From the NCBI RefSeq assembly GCF_015142735.1, contig NZ_JACSPN010000005.1, positions 38,083 to 102,082 of the forward strand: DNA of 64,000 nt. Reading direction: 5' to 3'. This DNA is from Oerskovia douganii. GTDB taxonomy: Bacteria; Actinomycetota; Actinomycetes; Actinomycetales; Cellulomonadaceae. Under the pieces are notes generated by a model. That model made no database searches and was not told the DNA's origin. It worked only from the letters and a program-made list of their open reading frames with translations. Shown piece after piece: positions 51,533 through 60,033 of the stretch; the first letter of the stretch is position 1; every line of letters begins with the position of its first letter. The translations under genes were made by a program, and so were the position numbers.

Positions 51533-52552
51533 TCACCGACCGGACGTCCCCTGCCCGACGTCGGACCCCGGCTCGGGCGGCCGGGTCACCTCCTCGGGCG
51601 CGACGTCACGCGCGGCCACGCCTCCCGTCTCGGCCGCCTCCCCCGGGGCCGCCTCCCCCGGGGCCGCCTCCCCCGGCGCCGCTGCGCCCGGGACCTCGCC
51701 GACCTGGACCTCGCCGCCCGGGGTGATCTCCGCCGTCGGGCCCGCCTGACCTCCCCCGACCGGGGCGGGCGCTGCCGCGGCCTCCGCGACCACCGGTGCC
51801 GACGGCCCCGCCCCCAGCACCGACCCTCCCGTCACGACCACCCCCGCCGCGACCGCCCGGGCCCGCAGGTCCGCGAGCTCGCGCGCGACCGACCGCACCC
51901 CGAAGCCCGAGACCACGTGGATCGCCCCCGCGACGAACGCGTACAGCCCGAACACCACGACCGTCAGGCTCAGGACGTCTCCGGCGTCGACCGGGCGCGT
52001 CACGAGCAGCAGGCCGAACAGCGCCGACACGATCCCGAACGTGAGCATCCACGACCACCCCAGGTCGCGGTTGCGCACCAGGCCCGCCGCCCCGACGATC
52101 GCCGTGACCCCCAGCACCAGGACCCACACGACCAGGACGTAGTAGAGCGCGACCACGCTCAGGTCCGGCCAGAACGTCACCGCGAGCGCGAACAGGACGT
52201 CGACGACCGCCTGCGCGAGCCACCACCGCCACCCCACCTGCCGGCGGTGCGCCAGCCCCTGGGCCGCGACGAGCACCGCGTCCACCACGAGGAACGCGCC
52301 GAACACCCATCGCAGCGTCTCGAGCTGCTCGAGCGGCTGGATCATGAGCAGCAGCCCCAGGACCACCAGGGCGACGCCCCGCACGACCGGGAGCCACCAG
52401 ACGTTCTTGAACGCGTGGGGCTGCTCCGGGAGGCCCGCCGCGTCCTCGCTCCGTGCCTTGCTCCGTGCCCTGCCTCGTGCCACGAGCCACCGCCGTCCGC
52501 GTCGTGCGCTCTGCCGGGGCGACCCGGCGTGGGAGCGCTGCCTGCGGTTCAT
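51533..52552 (-). CDS. DUF308/HdeD-like membrane protein with low-complexity tail
   Basis: The 339-aa protein has a basic N terminus (1-48), then six membrane segments of the HdeD pattern (VVRGVALVVLGLLLMIQPLE, VVDVLFALAVTFWPDLSVVA, VSALFGLLLVTRPVDAGDVL) and a 100-residue Ala/Gly/Pro/Glu tail that includes PGEAA repeats. Those repeats come from a 15-bp DNA unit near 51640-51690. It is longer than classic HdeD (about 190 aa). ATG at 52552. The role is unknown; divergent from the flippase gene. Confidence 0.8.
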   Translation of the reverse strand: MNRRQRSHAGSPRQSARRGRRWLVARGRARSKARSEDAAGLPEQPHAFKNVWWLPVVRGVALVVLGLLLMIQPLEQLETLRWVFGAFLVVDAVLVAAQGLAHRRQVGWRWWLAQAVVDVLFALAVTFWPDLSVVALYYVLVVWVLVLGVTAIVGAAGLVRNRDLGWSWMLTFGIVSALFGLLLVTRPVDAGDVLSLTVVVFGLYAFVAGAIHVVSGFGVRSVARELADLRARAVAAGVVVTGGSVLGAGPSAPVVAEAAAAPAPVGGGQAGPTAEITPGGEVQVGEVPGAAAPGEAAPGEAAPGEAAETGGVAARDVAPEEVTRPPEPGSDVGQGTSGR

Positions 52553-52665
52553 GGTGCTGGAGGTTGGTCACACTCGCGCGCCGAAGGGCGCCGAACACCA
52601 GGACCAAGCGGGCAAATCACCCGTCGAAAGTGGCGAAATACCGCGCCTCCCGGGACCTCCCGCCC

Positions 52666-52671
52666 TAGACT
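52666..52671 (+). promoter_or_regulatory. -10 box suggesting leaderless flippase transcript
   Basis: TAGACT fits the actinobacterial -10 (TANNNT) and ends 7 nt before the ATG at 52679, with no Shine-Dalgarno sequence between. A leaderless transcript is likely. Confidence 0.6.
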
Positions 52672-52678
52672 CGCAAGC

Positions 52679-55555
52679 ATGCCCGCGCGCGCTCACGACC
52701 CAGCCGGACCCGCGGCGGCGGCGGAGCCAGGCCCTCAGGTCCACGAGGTCGGTGCCCGCGGCCGCACCGAGCCCGCCGCGCCCGACCCCCGATCCCTCCG
52801 GGCGTTCCTCACGACCCCGCGCCCCGTGGGCGACGGGACCGACCCGACCGTCCGGATCGTCGACACCCCCGAGTCGCGCGTCCGCCACCCCAGCGACCTC
52901 GTCGGGATCGTGCTGTGCGCACTGGGCATCGCGCTCGTCATGTTCATGTCGGTCTACGCGCACGGCACCACCGCGGGCGTCGCCGAGGACGTCCAGGGGT
53001 TCTCCGACCTCCTCGCCACGATCCTCATCATCCCCGTCGCGGTCCTCGAGGGGCTCGTGACCCTCGTGATCCCCACGGCCGTCCTCATCGAGCTCGGCAT
53101 CCGCAAGCTCGGCCGCCAGGTCGTCGAGTCGATCGCCGCGGCAGCCGTCGGCATGCTGCTCGGCATCGCCCTCACCTTCTCGGTGCTGACGTTCGGGTCC
53201 GACGACCTCATCCAGGGGCTCTCGGTCCGCAAGCAGGGCGTCTGGGCCATCAGCATCCCCTGGTACGTCGCCGCGATCAGCGGGCTCCTGACCGCAGCGG
53301 GTCCCCGCACCCGGCGCCGGACGGTCGCCTGGTCCTGGAACCTGCTGTTCGTCGCGCTCGGCGTCGTCCTCATCACGGCCCAGGTCTCGCTGCCCGGCGT
53401 GATCATCACCCTCCTGCTGGGCCGCATCGCGGGCAACACCGTGCGCTGGGTGTCCGGCGTGCGCAGCGAGCGCGCGTACGGTCCCCACCTGGTCGACGGC
53501 GTACGACGTGCCGGCTACTCGCCCACCGCGCTCGTGCGCGTGCGCGACGTGTCCCAGCCGGCCGAGCTCGCCGAGGCCGCCGAGGACCCCATCACCGAGG
53601 TCAACGCCGAGGGCGAGATCACGGGCGAGGTGCACGTCGGCGTGGTCCGCATCGCCGGGTCCGACGAGGACTCGGCCCTGACCGCCGACGCGCGGATCGC
53701 GGGCGACCACCTGTCCGGAGCACTCGGCGAGGGCGTCCGCGAGCCCGCCGAGGCCCCGTCGGACCCCGCCGCGATCGCCCTCACCCGGTCCGGCGACAAC
53801 CGCGTCTACGCGATGTTCACCGAGGACGGCGTGCGCCGCGACGTCGTGGTGCTCGACGGCGACCGGCAGGTCGTGGGCGTCATCACCCGGTTCTGGCGCT
53901 CGCTCCGGCTGCGCGGCATCGAGGGCCGCGCCGCGATCTCGCTCAAGGCCGTCGCCGAGCGCACAGCCCTCCTCGCCTACGCGGCCCGCGCGGCCGGCGT
54001 CCGCACGCCGCGGCTGCTCGGCGTGGCCGAGGCCGACGACTCGATGATCCTCGTCCAGGAGCACGCCGTGGGCGCCGTGTCGCTGCGCGACCTGCCCGAC
54101 GACGAGGTCACCGACGCCGTCCTCACCGAGGCGTGGCACCAGATCCAGCTCGCGCACGACGCCGGGCTCTCGCACCGGGCACTCACCTCCGACGTCATGC
54201 TCGTCAGCCGGGGCGAGCCCGGCGGCGCCGCGACCCACCCCGCCGGGACCGGTCCGGGTGCGGGCACCGCCGAGGGGTCCACCGCGCCCGCGGACCCCGA
54301 CGACCCGGCGGTCGGCCCCGACGACTCCGAGGTCAAGGTCTGGCTGACCGGCTGGGAGCAGGGCGACATCGCGTCCTCCGAGCTCTCGCGCCGCATGGAC
54401 CTCACACAGATGGTCGCGCTGCTCGCGCTGCGCGTGGGCGCCCAGCGCGCCGTGGCCTCGGCCGTGAGCGTGCTGCCCAACGAGGACATCGCGGCGATCG
54501 GCCCCCTGCTCCAGTCGATCGCGCTGCCCGTGAGCACGCGCGAGGAGATGCGCGCCAACAAGGAGCTCTTCAAGGACCTGCGCGCAGCGCTCGTCGAGCG
54601 ACTGCCGGAGACCGACGTCGAGCCCCAGCGCATCACGCGATTCGGGGCCCGGACGATCATCACGCTGACCCTGACGATCGTCGCGGTGACCGTGGTCGTC
54701 ACGACGATCAACTTCCAGGAGATCGCCGAGGCCGTGAGCTCGGCCAACCCCTGGTGGGCCGTCGTCTCGTTCGCCCTGGGCGTCCTGACGTGGTTCGGTG
54801 CGGCCCTGACCTTCGTGGCCTTCTCGCCCGTGAACCTCCCCATGGTGCGGGCGACGCTGACCCAGATGGCGGGCTCGTTCGTGGCCCTCGCGGCCCCCGC
54901 GGGGATCGGCCCGGCGGCGCTCAACCTGCGGATGCTGACCAAGCGCGGCGTCTCGACGCCCATGGCGGTCGCGACCGTGGCCCTGGTCCAGGTGTCGCAG
55001 TTCGTCGTGACGATCCTCCTGCTGGCGATCCTGTCGGTCTCGACCGGCTCGGGCGGCCTGGTCAACCTGCCCTCGACGACGGTCCTGATCGCCATCACCG
55101 GGGTGGCCCTGGCCGTGGTCGCGACGCTCCTCGTCCCGGCCGTGCGCCGGTGGGCGGTCGCGAAGCTCCGCCCGATGCTCCAGCAGGTGTGGCCCCGCCT
55201 GTCCGAGATGCTGAGCCAGCCGGGCCGCCTCGCGGTGGGCGTCGGCGGCAACATCGTCATGACGCTGGGCTACGTGCTGGCCTTCGACGCAGCGCTCGCG
55301 GCGTTCGGGGTGAACCTGACCCTCATCGAGGTCGCCGTGATCTACCTGGTCGGCAACGCGGCAGGTGCTGCGGTCCCCACCCCCGGTGGCCTGGGCGCGA
55401 TCGAGACCGCCCTCATCCTGGGGCTCACGACCGCCGGCGTCTCGAGCCCGCTCGCCACCTCGGCCACGATCCTCTTCCGCGTCGCGACGTACTGGGCGCG
55501 CATCCCGATCGGCTGGGCCGCGATGCGGTACCTGCAGCGCAAGGGCGACCTGTAG
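52679..55555 (+). CDS. flippase-like membrane protein (LPG-synthase TM domain) with internal pseudokinase-like domain
   Basis: The 958-aa protein has three parts. Residues 75-240 hold about five membrane segments. Residues 250-640 are soluble and look like a degenerate protein kinase: the catalytic loop reads LSHRALTSDVMLV (about 497-509, HRD Asp replaced by Ala and Asn by Asp) and the metal-binding DFG site reads TGWEQG. Residues 659-958 are the lysylphosphatidylglycerol-synthase TM/UPF0104 domain (GSFVALAAPAGIGPAALNLR, AVPTPGGLGAIETALILGL), the flippase part of MprF-type proteins. There is no aminoacyl-transferase domain. It probably moves a lipid across the membrane. ATG at 52679 is 7 nt after a -10 box. 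Confidence 0.88.
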   Translation: MPARAHDPAGPAAAAEPGPQVHEVGARGRTEPAAPDPRSLRAFLTTPRPVGDGTDPTVRIVDTPESRVRHPSDLVGIVLCALGIALVMFMSVYAHGTTAGVAEDVQGFSDLLATILIIPVAVLEGLVTLVIPTAVLIELGIRKLGRQVVESIAAAAVGMLLGIALTFSVLTFGSDDLIQGLSVRKQGVWAISIPWYVAAISGLLTAAGPRTRRRTVAWSWNLLFVALGVVLITAQVSLPGVIITLLLGRIAGNTVRWVSGVRSERAYGPHLVDGVRRAGYSPTALVRVRDVSQPAELAEAAEDPITEVNAEGEITGEVHVGVVRIAGSDEDSALTADARIAGDHLSGALGEGVREPAEAPSDPAAIALTRSGDNRVYAMFTEDGVRRDVVVLDGDRQVVGVITRFWRSLRLRGIEGRAAISLKAVAERTALLAYAARAAGVRTPRLLGVAEADDSMILVQEHAVGAVSLRDLPDDEVTDAVLTEAWHQIQLAHDAGLSHRALTSDVMLVSRGEPGGAATHPAGTGPGAGTAEGSTAPADPDDPAVGPDDSEVKVWLTGWEQGDIASSELSRRMDLTQMVALLALRVGAQRAVASAVSVLPNEDIAAIGPLLQSIALPVSTREEMRANKELFKDLRAALVERLPETDVEPQRITRFGARTIITLTLTIVAVTVVVTTINFQEIAEAVSSANPWWAVVSFALGVLTWFGAALTFVAFSPVNLPMVRATLTQMAGSFVALAAPAGIGPAALNLRMLTKRGVSTPMAVATVALVQVSQFVVTILLLAILSVSTGSGGLVNLPSTTVLIAITGVALAVVATLLVPAVRRWAVAKLRPMLQQVWPRLSEMLSQPGRLAVGVGGNIVMTLGYVLAFDAALAAFGVNLTLIEVAVIYLVGNAAGAAVPTPGGLGAIETALILGLTTAGVSSPLATSATILFRVATYWARIPIGWAAMRYLQRKGDL

Positions 55556-55646
55556 CGCGCCCTCCCCTCAGCCGGCCCCCGGCCAGGCGCGCCTGAGCGT
55601 CGGGCCCCCCGGTCCCGGAGGCCCGCACCCGCCGCAGTCGTCGGCC

Positions 55647-56807
55647 CTACGCGCGCAGCACCACCGCCGAGCCCTGCCCGCCGCCGCCGCACAGCGCCGC
55701 CGCCCCCACGGCCTCGTCGCCGAGGGCCGCGAGCCGCCGAGCCAGGTGCCCGACGATCCGCGCCCCGGACGCCCCGATGGGGTGGCCGAGCGCGATGGCG
55801 CCCCCGTGGGCGTCGACGATCGCGGGGTCGACGCCCAGCGCGTCCACGGACGCGAGGGCCACCGCGGCGAACGCCTCGTTGATCTCGATCGCGGACAGCT
55901 CGTCGACGCCGAGCCCGGCCCGCGCGCAGGCCGCGAGGATCGCGTTGGCGGGCTGCGCGTGCAGCGAGACGTCCGGTCCTGCGACGAGGGCGTGCCCCAG
56001 GATGCGGGCACCCGCCAGTCCGCGCCGTGCGGCCTCCTCGTCGCTCACGAGCACCAGTGCTGCGGCGCCGTCGGAGATCTGCGAGGCGTTCCCGGCCGTG
56101 ATGGTGCCGTCCTCGCGGAAGGCGGGGCGCAACCGTGCCAGGCCCTCGACCGTGGTGTCGGGGCGCACGCCGTCGTCGGCCTCGACGAGCCTCCCGCCCC
56201 GCCCGGGCACCTGGAACTGCGCGATCTCGCCCCGGAGGAAGTCGGCCGCGGCGGCGGCGCGGGCGTGCGACGACGCGGCGAACGCGTCTTGCGCCTCACG
56301 GCTGATCGCGAGCCCCTCGCCGTGCCGCTCGGTGCTGAGGCCCATCGAGTCCTGCTCGAACGCGTCACGCAGCCCGTCGTGCGCGAGCGTGTCGACGAGG
56401 GTCACGTCGCCGAGCTTCCGGCCCGCACGGGACCCGACCCACGCGTGCGGCGCGAGGCTCATGGACTCCTGCCCCACGGCCACCACGACCTGCGCCTCGC
56501 CCGCGGTGACGAGCCGGTGCGCCTGCACCACGGCCTCCATGCCGGACAGGCACACGGCGTTGAGCGTCATCGCGGGCACCGTGTACGGCACGCCCGCCCC
56601 GACGGCGGCCTGCCGTGCGGGGTTCTGGCCCGCCCCGGCCTGGAGCACCTGGCCGGCGAGGACCATCTGCACGTCGTCGGGCCCGATCCCCGCGTCCGCG
56701 AGCGCCGCACTCAGCGCGTGGGCCCCGAGGACCGCGGCGGGGACGGTCGCGAAGGCGCCGTCGAACCGCACGAAGGGCGTGCGCGCGTATCCGGCGATGA
56801 CGGTCAT
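55647..56807 (-). CDS. thiolase (acetyl-CoA C-acetyltransferase)
   Basis: The 386-aa enzyme has the nucleophilic Cys in [17 protein letters not shown], the NEAFAAV motif and the C-terminal active sites [15 protein letters not shown] and [14 protein letters not shown]. With the CoA-transferase genes upstream it should split acetoacetyl-CoA into two acetyl-CoA, ending leucine degradation. ATG at 56807 overlaps the scoB stop by 4 bp. It is the last gene of the operon; the convergent spacer to the flippase gene is 91 bp and GC-rich with short palindromes. Confidence 0.94.
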   Translation of the reverse strand: MTVIAGYARTPFVRFDGAFATVPAAVLGAHALSAALADAGIGPDDVQMVLAGQVLQAGAGQNPARQAAVGAGVPYTVPAMTLNAVCLSGMEAVVQAHRLVTAGEAQVVVAVGQESMSLAPHAWVGSRAGRKLGDVTLVDTLAHDGLRDAFEQDSMGLSTERHGEGLAISREAQDAFAASSHARAAAAADFLRGEIAQFQVPGRGGRLVEADDGVRPDTTVEGLARLRPAFREDGTITAGNASQISDGAAALVLVSDEEAARRGLAGARILGHALVAGPDVSLHAQPANAILAACARAGLGVDELSAIEINEAFAAVALASVDALGVDPAIVDAHGGAIALGHPIGASGARIVGHLARRLAALGDEAVGAAALCGGGGQGSAVVLRA

Positions 56808-57508
56808 GACTCCTCCTGTCCTGCCGGGGCGGCAGCCCCGGCGTCCTCCAGCCCGACGGCGTAGCCCGCCTCGGTCGCGGCGCGCACCTCGTCGAGGGTC
56901 ACGCCGGGGGCGACCGCGCGGAGCACGAGGTGGCGGCGCGGGGTGCCGGTCCCGGCGAGGCCGGGGACGACGTCGAAGACCGCACGGTCGGTGATGATCC
57001 GGTCCACGACGCCCTCGCCCGTGAGCGGCAGCCCGCACGTGCGCCGGAGCTTGGGCGACCCGTCGCGTGCCACGTGGTCCATGAGCACCACGATCCGGGG
57101 CGTTCCCGCGACGAGGTCCATGGCCCCGCCCATGCCCTTGACGAGCTTCCCCGGCACGGTCCAGTTGGCCAGGTCGCCCGTCTCGGAGACCTCCAGGGCT
57201 CCGAGGATCGCGATGTCGACGTGCCCGCCCCGGATCATGGCGAACGACGTCGCGGAGTCGAAGTAGCTCGCGCCCGGCAGGGCCGTGACGGTCTGCTTGC
57301 CCGCGTTGATCAGGTCGGCGTCCTCCTCGCCCTCGACCGGGAACGGGCCGATCCCCAGCATCCCGTTCTCGCTCTGCAGCGTGATCGAGACGCCGGGCGG
57401 CAGGTGGTTCGCGACGAGCGTCGGGATGCCGATCCCGAGGTTGACGTAGTCGCCGTCGTGCAGCTCGGCCGCGGCGATCGCGGCCATCTGGTCCCGGTCC
57501 CAGGGCAT
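56804..57508 (-). CDS. scoB: 3-oxoacid CoA-transferase subunit B
   Basis: The 234-aa subunit carries the catalytic Glu in [14 protein letters not shown], with [19 protein letters not shown] near the N terminus and [13 protein letters not shown]. It activates acetoacetate to acetoacetyl-CoA at the expense of succinyl-CoA (or acetyl-CoA). ATG at 57508 follows the subunit A stop by one base. The C-terminal 15 residues are Ala/Gly-rich. Confidence 0.94.
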   Translation of the reverse strand: MPWDRDQMAAIAAAELHDGDYVNLGIGIPTLVANHLPPGVSITLQSENGMLGIGPFPVEGEEDADLINAGKQTVTALPGASYFDSATSFAMIRGGHVDIAILGALEVSETGDLANWTVPGKLVKGMGGAMDLVAGTPRIVVLMDHVARDGSPKLRRTCGLPLTGEGVVDRIITDRAVFDVVPGLAGTGTPRRHLVLRAVAPGVTLDEVRAATEAGYAVGLEDAGAAAPAGQEES

Positions 57509-57509
57509 C

Positions 57510-58310
57510 TCAGGCCTCCTGTCCTGCGGTCGCCGCGGCGGGGGCCGCGCCGCGCGGGCGCACCGTGCGCTGCTCGACGTCCTTGACGCGTGGCCGCGCG
57601 GGCACGACCCGGTCGACGAAGATCCCGGGCGTGACGACGACGTCGGGGTCGAGGGGGGCGGCGGTCAGGATCTCGGCCTCGACGACCGTGACGCGACCGG
57701 CCGTCGCGACGAGGGGGTTGAAGTTCCGGGCGGTGAACCGGTACGTGAGGTTGCCGTAGGCGTCGGCCCGGTGCGCGTGCACCAGGGCGAGGTCGGCGAC
57801 GATGCCGCGCTCCAGGACGTAGCGCCGCCCGTCGAACTCCTCGACAAGCTTGCCCTCCGCGACCGGGGTCCCGACGCCCGTGGCGGTGTAGAACGCGGGG
57901 ATGCCCGCGCCGCCCGCGCGCAGCCGTTCGGCGAGCGTGCCCTGCGGCACGAACTCGACCTCGAGGTCGCCGTCGAGGTACCGCTGCGCGAACAGCTTGT
58001 TCTCGCCCACGTACGACGACAGGACCTTGTCGACCTGGTCGCTCTCGAGCAGCAGCCCGAGCCCCTTGCCGTCGACGCCCATGTTGTTGGACACCACGGT
58101 CAGCCCGCGCACGCCCGAGTCGCGCACGGCCTCGATGAGGTCCGACGGGATGCCGCACAGCCCGAACCCGCCGACCGCGATCGTCATGCCGTCGCGGAGC
58201 AGGCCGTCGAGCGCACTCGCGGCGTCGTGGTGGTGCTGGACCCCGGGCGGGCGCGGGGTCGCCGCGGCGGCCGGTCCCCCGCCGTCCTGTCCGAACCGGT
58301 CGGTCGTCAT
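57510..58310 (-). CDS. scoA: 3-oxoacid CoA-transferase subunit A
   Basis: The 266-aa subunit has the CoA-transferase signature [39 protein letters not shown] and [20 protein letters not shown]. It forms the heteromer with ScoB. ATG at 58310 overlaps the lyase stop by 4 bp. The first 25 residues are Gly/Pro/His-rich and not part of the fold. Confidence 0.94.
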   Translation of the reverse strand: MTTDRFGQDGGGPAAAATPRPPGVQHHHDAASALDGLLRDGMTIAVGGFGLCGIPSDLIEAVRDSGVRGLTVVSNNMGVDGKGLGLLLESDQVDKVLSSYVGENKLFAQRYLDGDLEVEFVPQGTLAERLRAGGAGIPAFYTATGVGTPVAEGKLVEEFDGRRYVLERGIVADLALVHAHRADAYGNLTYRFTARNFNPLVATAGRVTVVEAEILTAAPLDPDVVVTPGIFVDRVVPARPRVKDVEQRTVRPRGAAPAAATAGQEA

Positions 58311-59179
58311 GTCTGCCTGCTTCCTGTGCGGAGGGACTCGGGGGCGGGCTCGCCCGCGTGGCCTGCGTCGTCGGCCGCGCGTGCACGCCGCAGCACGGCC
58401 TCGGCGTGCCGGAGCGAGGGGCCGTCGATCATGACGCCGTCGTGCGTGAACACGCCCTCGTGCGCCCTGGCGGCGGCGAGCAGCGCGCGCGCCGCCGCGA
58501 CGGCCTCAGCGGGCGGCGCGTACGCGGACCGGATCACGGGCACGTGCGAGGGGTGGATGCACGCGGTCGCGGCGAACCCGACGGCCGCGGCGTCGAGGGC
58601 CTCGGCGCGCAGCCCGTCGAGGTCCTCGATCGCGAGGTGCACGGCGTCGATCGCGGCGACCCCAGCGGCTCCCGCGGCGAGCAGCACCGCGGACCGTGCG
58701 GCGCGGGCGACGTCCCGGTACGTCCCGTCGGGGAAGCGGCTCGACGTCCCTCCGAGGGACGCGACCAGGTCGTCAGCCCCCCACATGAGGGCGGCGACGC
58801 CGGGGCGTCGGGCCAGCTCGGGCGCGGCCAGCACGCCCGCCGCGGTCTCGCACAGCGCGACCACGCGCAGCCCGCCCAGGTCGAGCGGCAGCCGCTCGTC
58901 GGCCTTGGGCACCATGACGGTCCGGTAGGCGGTGCGCGCGAGCGCGACCAGGTCGGCGGCGTGCTCCGGGGTCCCGACCGCGTTGACCCGCACGATCGTC
59001 CGCTCGGGGTCGAGGGGTTCGGCGAGCAGAGCGTCGCGCGCAGCGGCCTTGCGGTCGGGCGCGACGGCGTCCTCAAGGTCGAGGATCACGGCGTCGGCGC
59101 GATCGAGGGCCTTGCGGTAGCGGTCGGGCCGGTCGGCGGGGCAGAAGAGGAGCGCGGGCCCCAGGTCGAACGTCGTCAC
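58307..59179 (-). CDS. CitE-like CoA-ester lyase (HpcH/HpaI family)
   Basis: The 290-aa TIM-barrel lyase has LLFCPADRPDRYRKALDRAD, ILDLEDAVAPDRK with the metal-binding acid, RVNAVGTPEHAADLVAL, VMVPKADE and ALCETAAGVL. Its place next to MaoC and the methylcrotonyl-CoA carboxylase genes matches M. tuberculosis Rv2498c, which cleaves citramalyl-CoA and (R)-HMG-CoA. It is therefore the likely HMG-CoA lyase of this pathway. GTG at 59179 overlaps the MaoC stop by 4 bp. Confidence 0.9.
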   Translation of the reverse strand: MTTFDLGPALLFCPADRPDRYRKALDRADAVILDLEDAVAPDRKAAARDALLAEPLDPERTIVRVNAVGTPEHAADLVALARTAYRTVMVPKADERLPLDLGGLRVVALCETAAGVLAAPELARRPGVAALMWGADDLVASLGGTSSRFPDGTYRDVARAARSAVLLAAGAAGVAAIDAVHLAIEDLDGLRAEALDAAAVGFAATACIHPSHVPVIRSAYAPPAEAVAAARALLAAARAHEGVFTHDGVMIDGPSLRHAEAVLRRARAADDAGHAGEPAPESLRTGSRQT

Positions 59180-59913
59180 GGGGCACCGCCCCCCGGCCCG
59201 ACGCCGGAGCGCCCCTCCGCGCCCGGCCCGCCCGTGGCGGTGGTCGGGGCGGTCGCGGCGGTCGAGCCCGGCACGGTCGCCTCGCCCGACGCGTGCGGTG
59301 CGGTGGCGGGGGCCTCGTGCGCGAACGCTCCCCGCGGGTGCCCGCCCGACGAGCACACGGGGTGGGTGTCGTCGTCGGGCACCGCGGGAGGCAGGGGCTC
59401 CGGGCCCGCCGCGGCCCCGGGGGGCGCCGCCCGGGCGGCCGCCTCGTGCGCCGCCCGCGCCCACACCAGCGTCGACCGGACGGCCCGCGCCACGAGCACG
59501 CCGTCCTGGTTGTGCCCCCGGTGCTCGAACGTCACGACCCCCTGCCCGGGCCGTGAGCCGGACGGCCGCTTCTCCAGGACCACGGTCGAGGAGTACAGGG
59601 TGTCGCCGTGGAACACCGGGTGGGGGAACGCGACCTCGGCGAACCCGAGGTTGGCGACGATCGTGCCCTGCGTGAGCTGCGCGACCGAGGCCCCGACGAG
59701 CGTCGAGAGCGTGAGCATCGAGTTGACCAGCCGCTGCCCGAACGGCTGGCCCGCGGCCCAGGCCGCGTCGAGGTGGAGCGACTGCGTGTTCATGGTGAGC
59801 GTCGTGAACAGGACGTTGTCGGCCTCGGTGAGCGTGCGGCCCGGGCTGTGGACGTAGCGCACCCCGGTCTCGAGCTCGTCGTAGTAGAGCCCGCGCTGCG
59901 TGATCTCCCGCAT
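59176..59913 (-). CDS. MaoC-family (R)-specific enoyl-CoA hydratase
   Basis: The 245-aa hotdog-fold protein has YYDELETGVRYVHSPGRTLT, the catalytic Asp and His of the hydratase site (TLTMNTQSLHLDAAWA region), PFGQRLVNSMLTLSTLVG and HPVFHGDTLYSSTVV. The last 80 residues are a Pro/Ala/Gly tail absent from typical members of about 160 aa. In the Rv2499c-like context it should hydrate 3-methylglutaconyl-CoA to HMG-CoA. ATG at 59913 follows GGAAGGAGAG. Confidence 0.9.
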   Translation of the reverse strand: MREITQRGLYYDELETGVRYVHSPGRTLTEADNVLFTTLTMNTQSLHLDAAWAAGQPFGQRLVNSMLTLSTLVGASVAQLTQGTIVANLGFAEVAFPHPVFHGDTLYSSTVVLEKRPSGSRPGQGVVTFEHRGHNQDGVLVARAVRSTLVWARAAHEAAARAAPPGAAAGPEPLPPAVPDDDTHPVCSSGGHPRGAFAHEAPATAPHASGEATVPGSTAATAPTTATGGPGAEGRSGVGPGGGAP

Positions 59914-59960
59914 CCTGCTCTCCTTCCCTCTGTCGGTTCCCCCGTGCCGTCGGTTCCCTC

Positions 59961-60023
59961 GTGCCGAGAACGGGGTTGCGGTCGTTCTGGGCGGTATGCC
60001 GACCTCAACCTCGTTCTCGGCAC
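59961..60023. repeat. dispersed palindrome family, copy 5
   Basis: Two 24-nt arms (59961-59984 and 60000-60023) pair around a 15-nt loop, with one G-T and one C-T non-Watson-Crick position. The left arm carries the G/C variants and the right arm the T/T variants of the family, as if the two arms came from different copies. It lies inside the leucine operon, between the acyl-CoA dehydrogenase and maoC genes. Confidence 0.9.
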
Positions 60024-60033
60024 CGCGAAGAGC

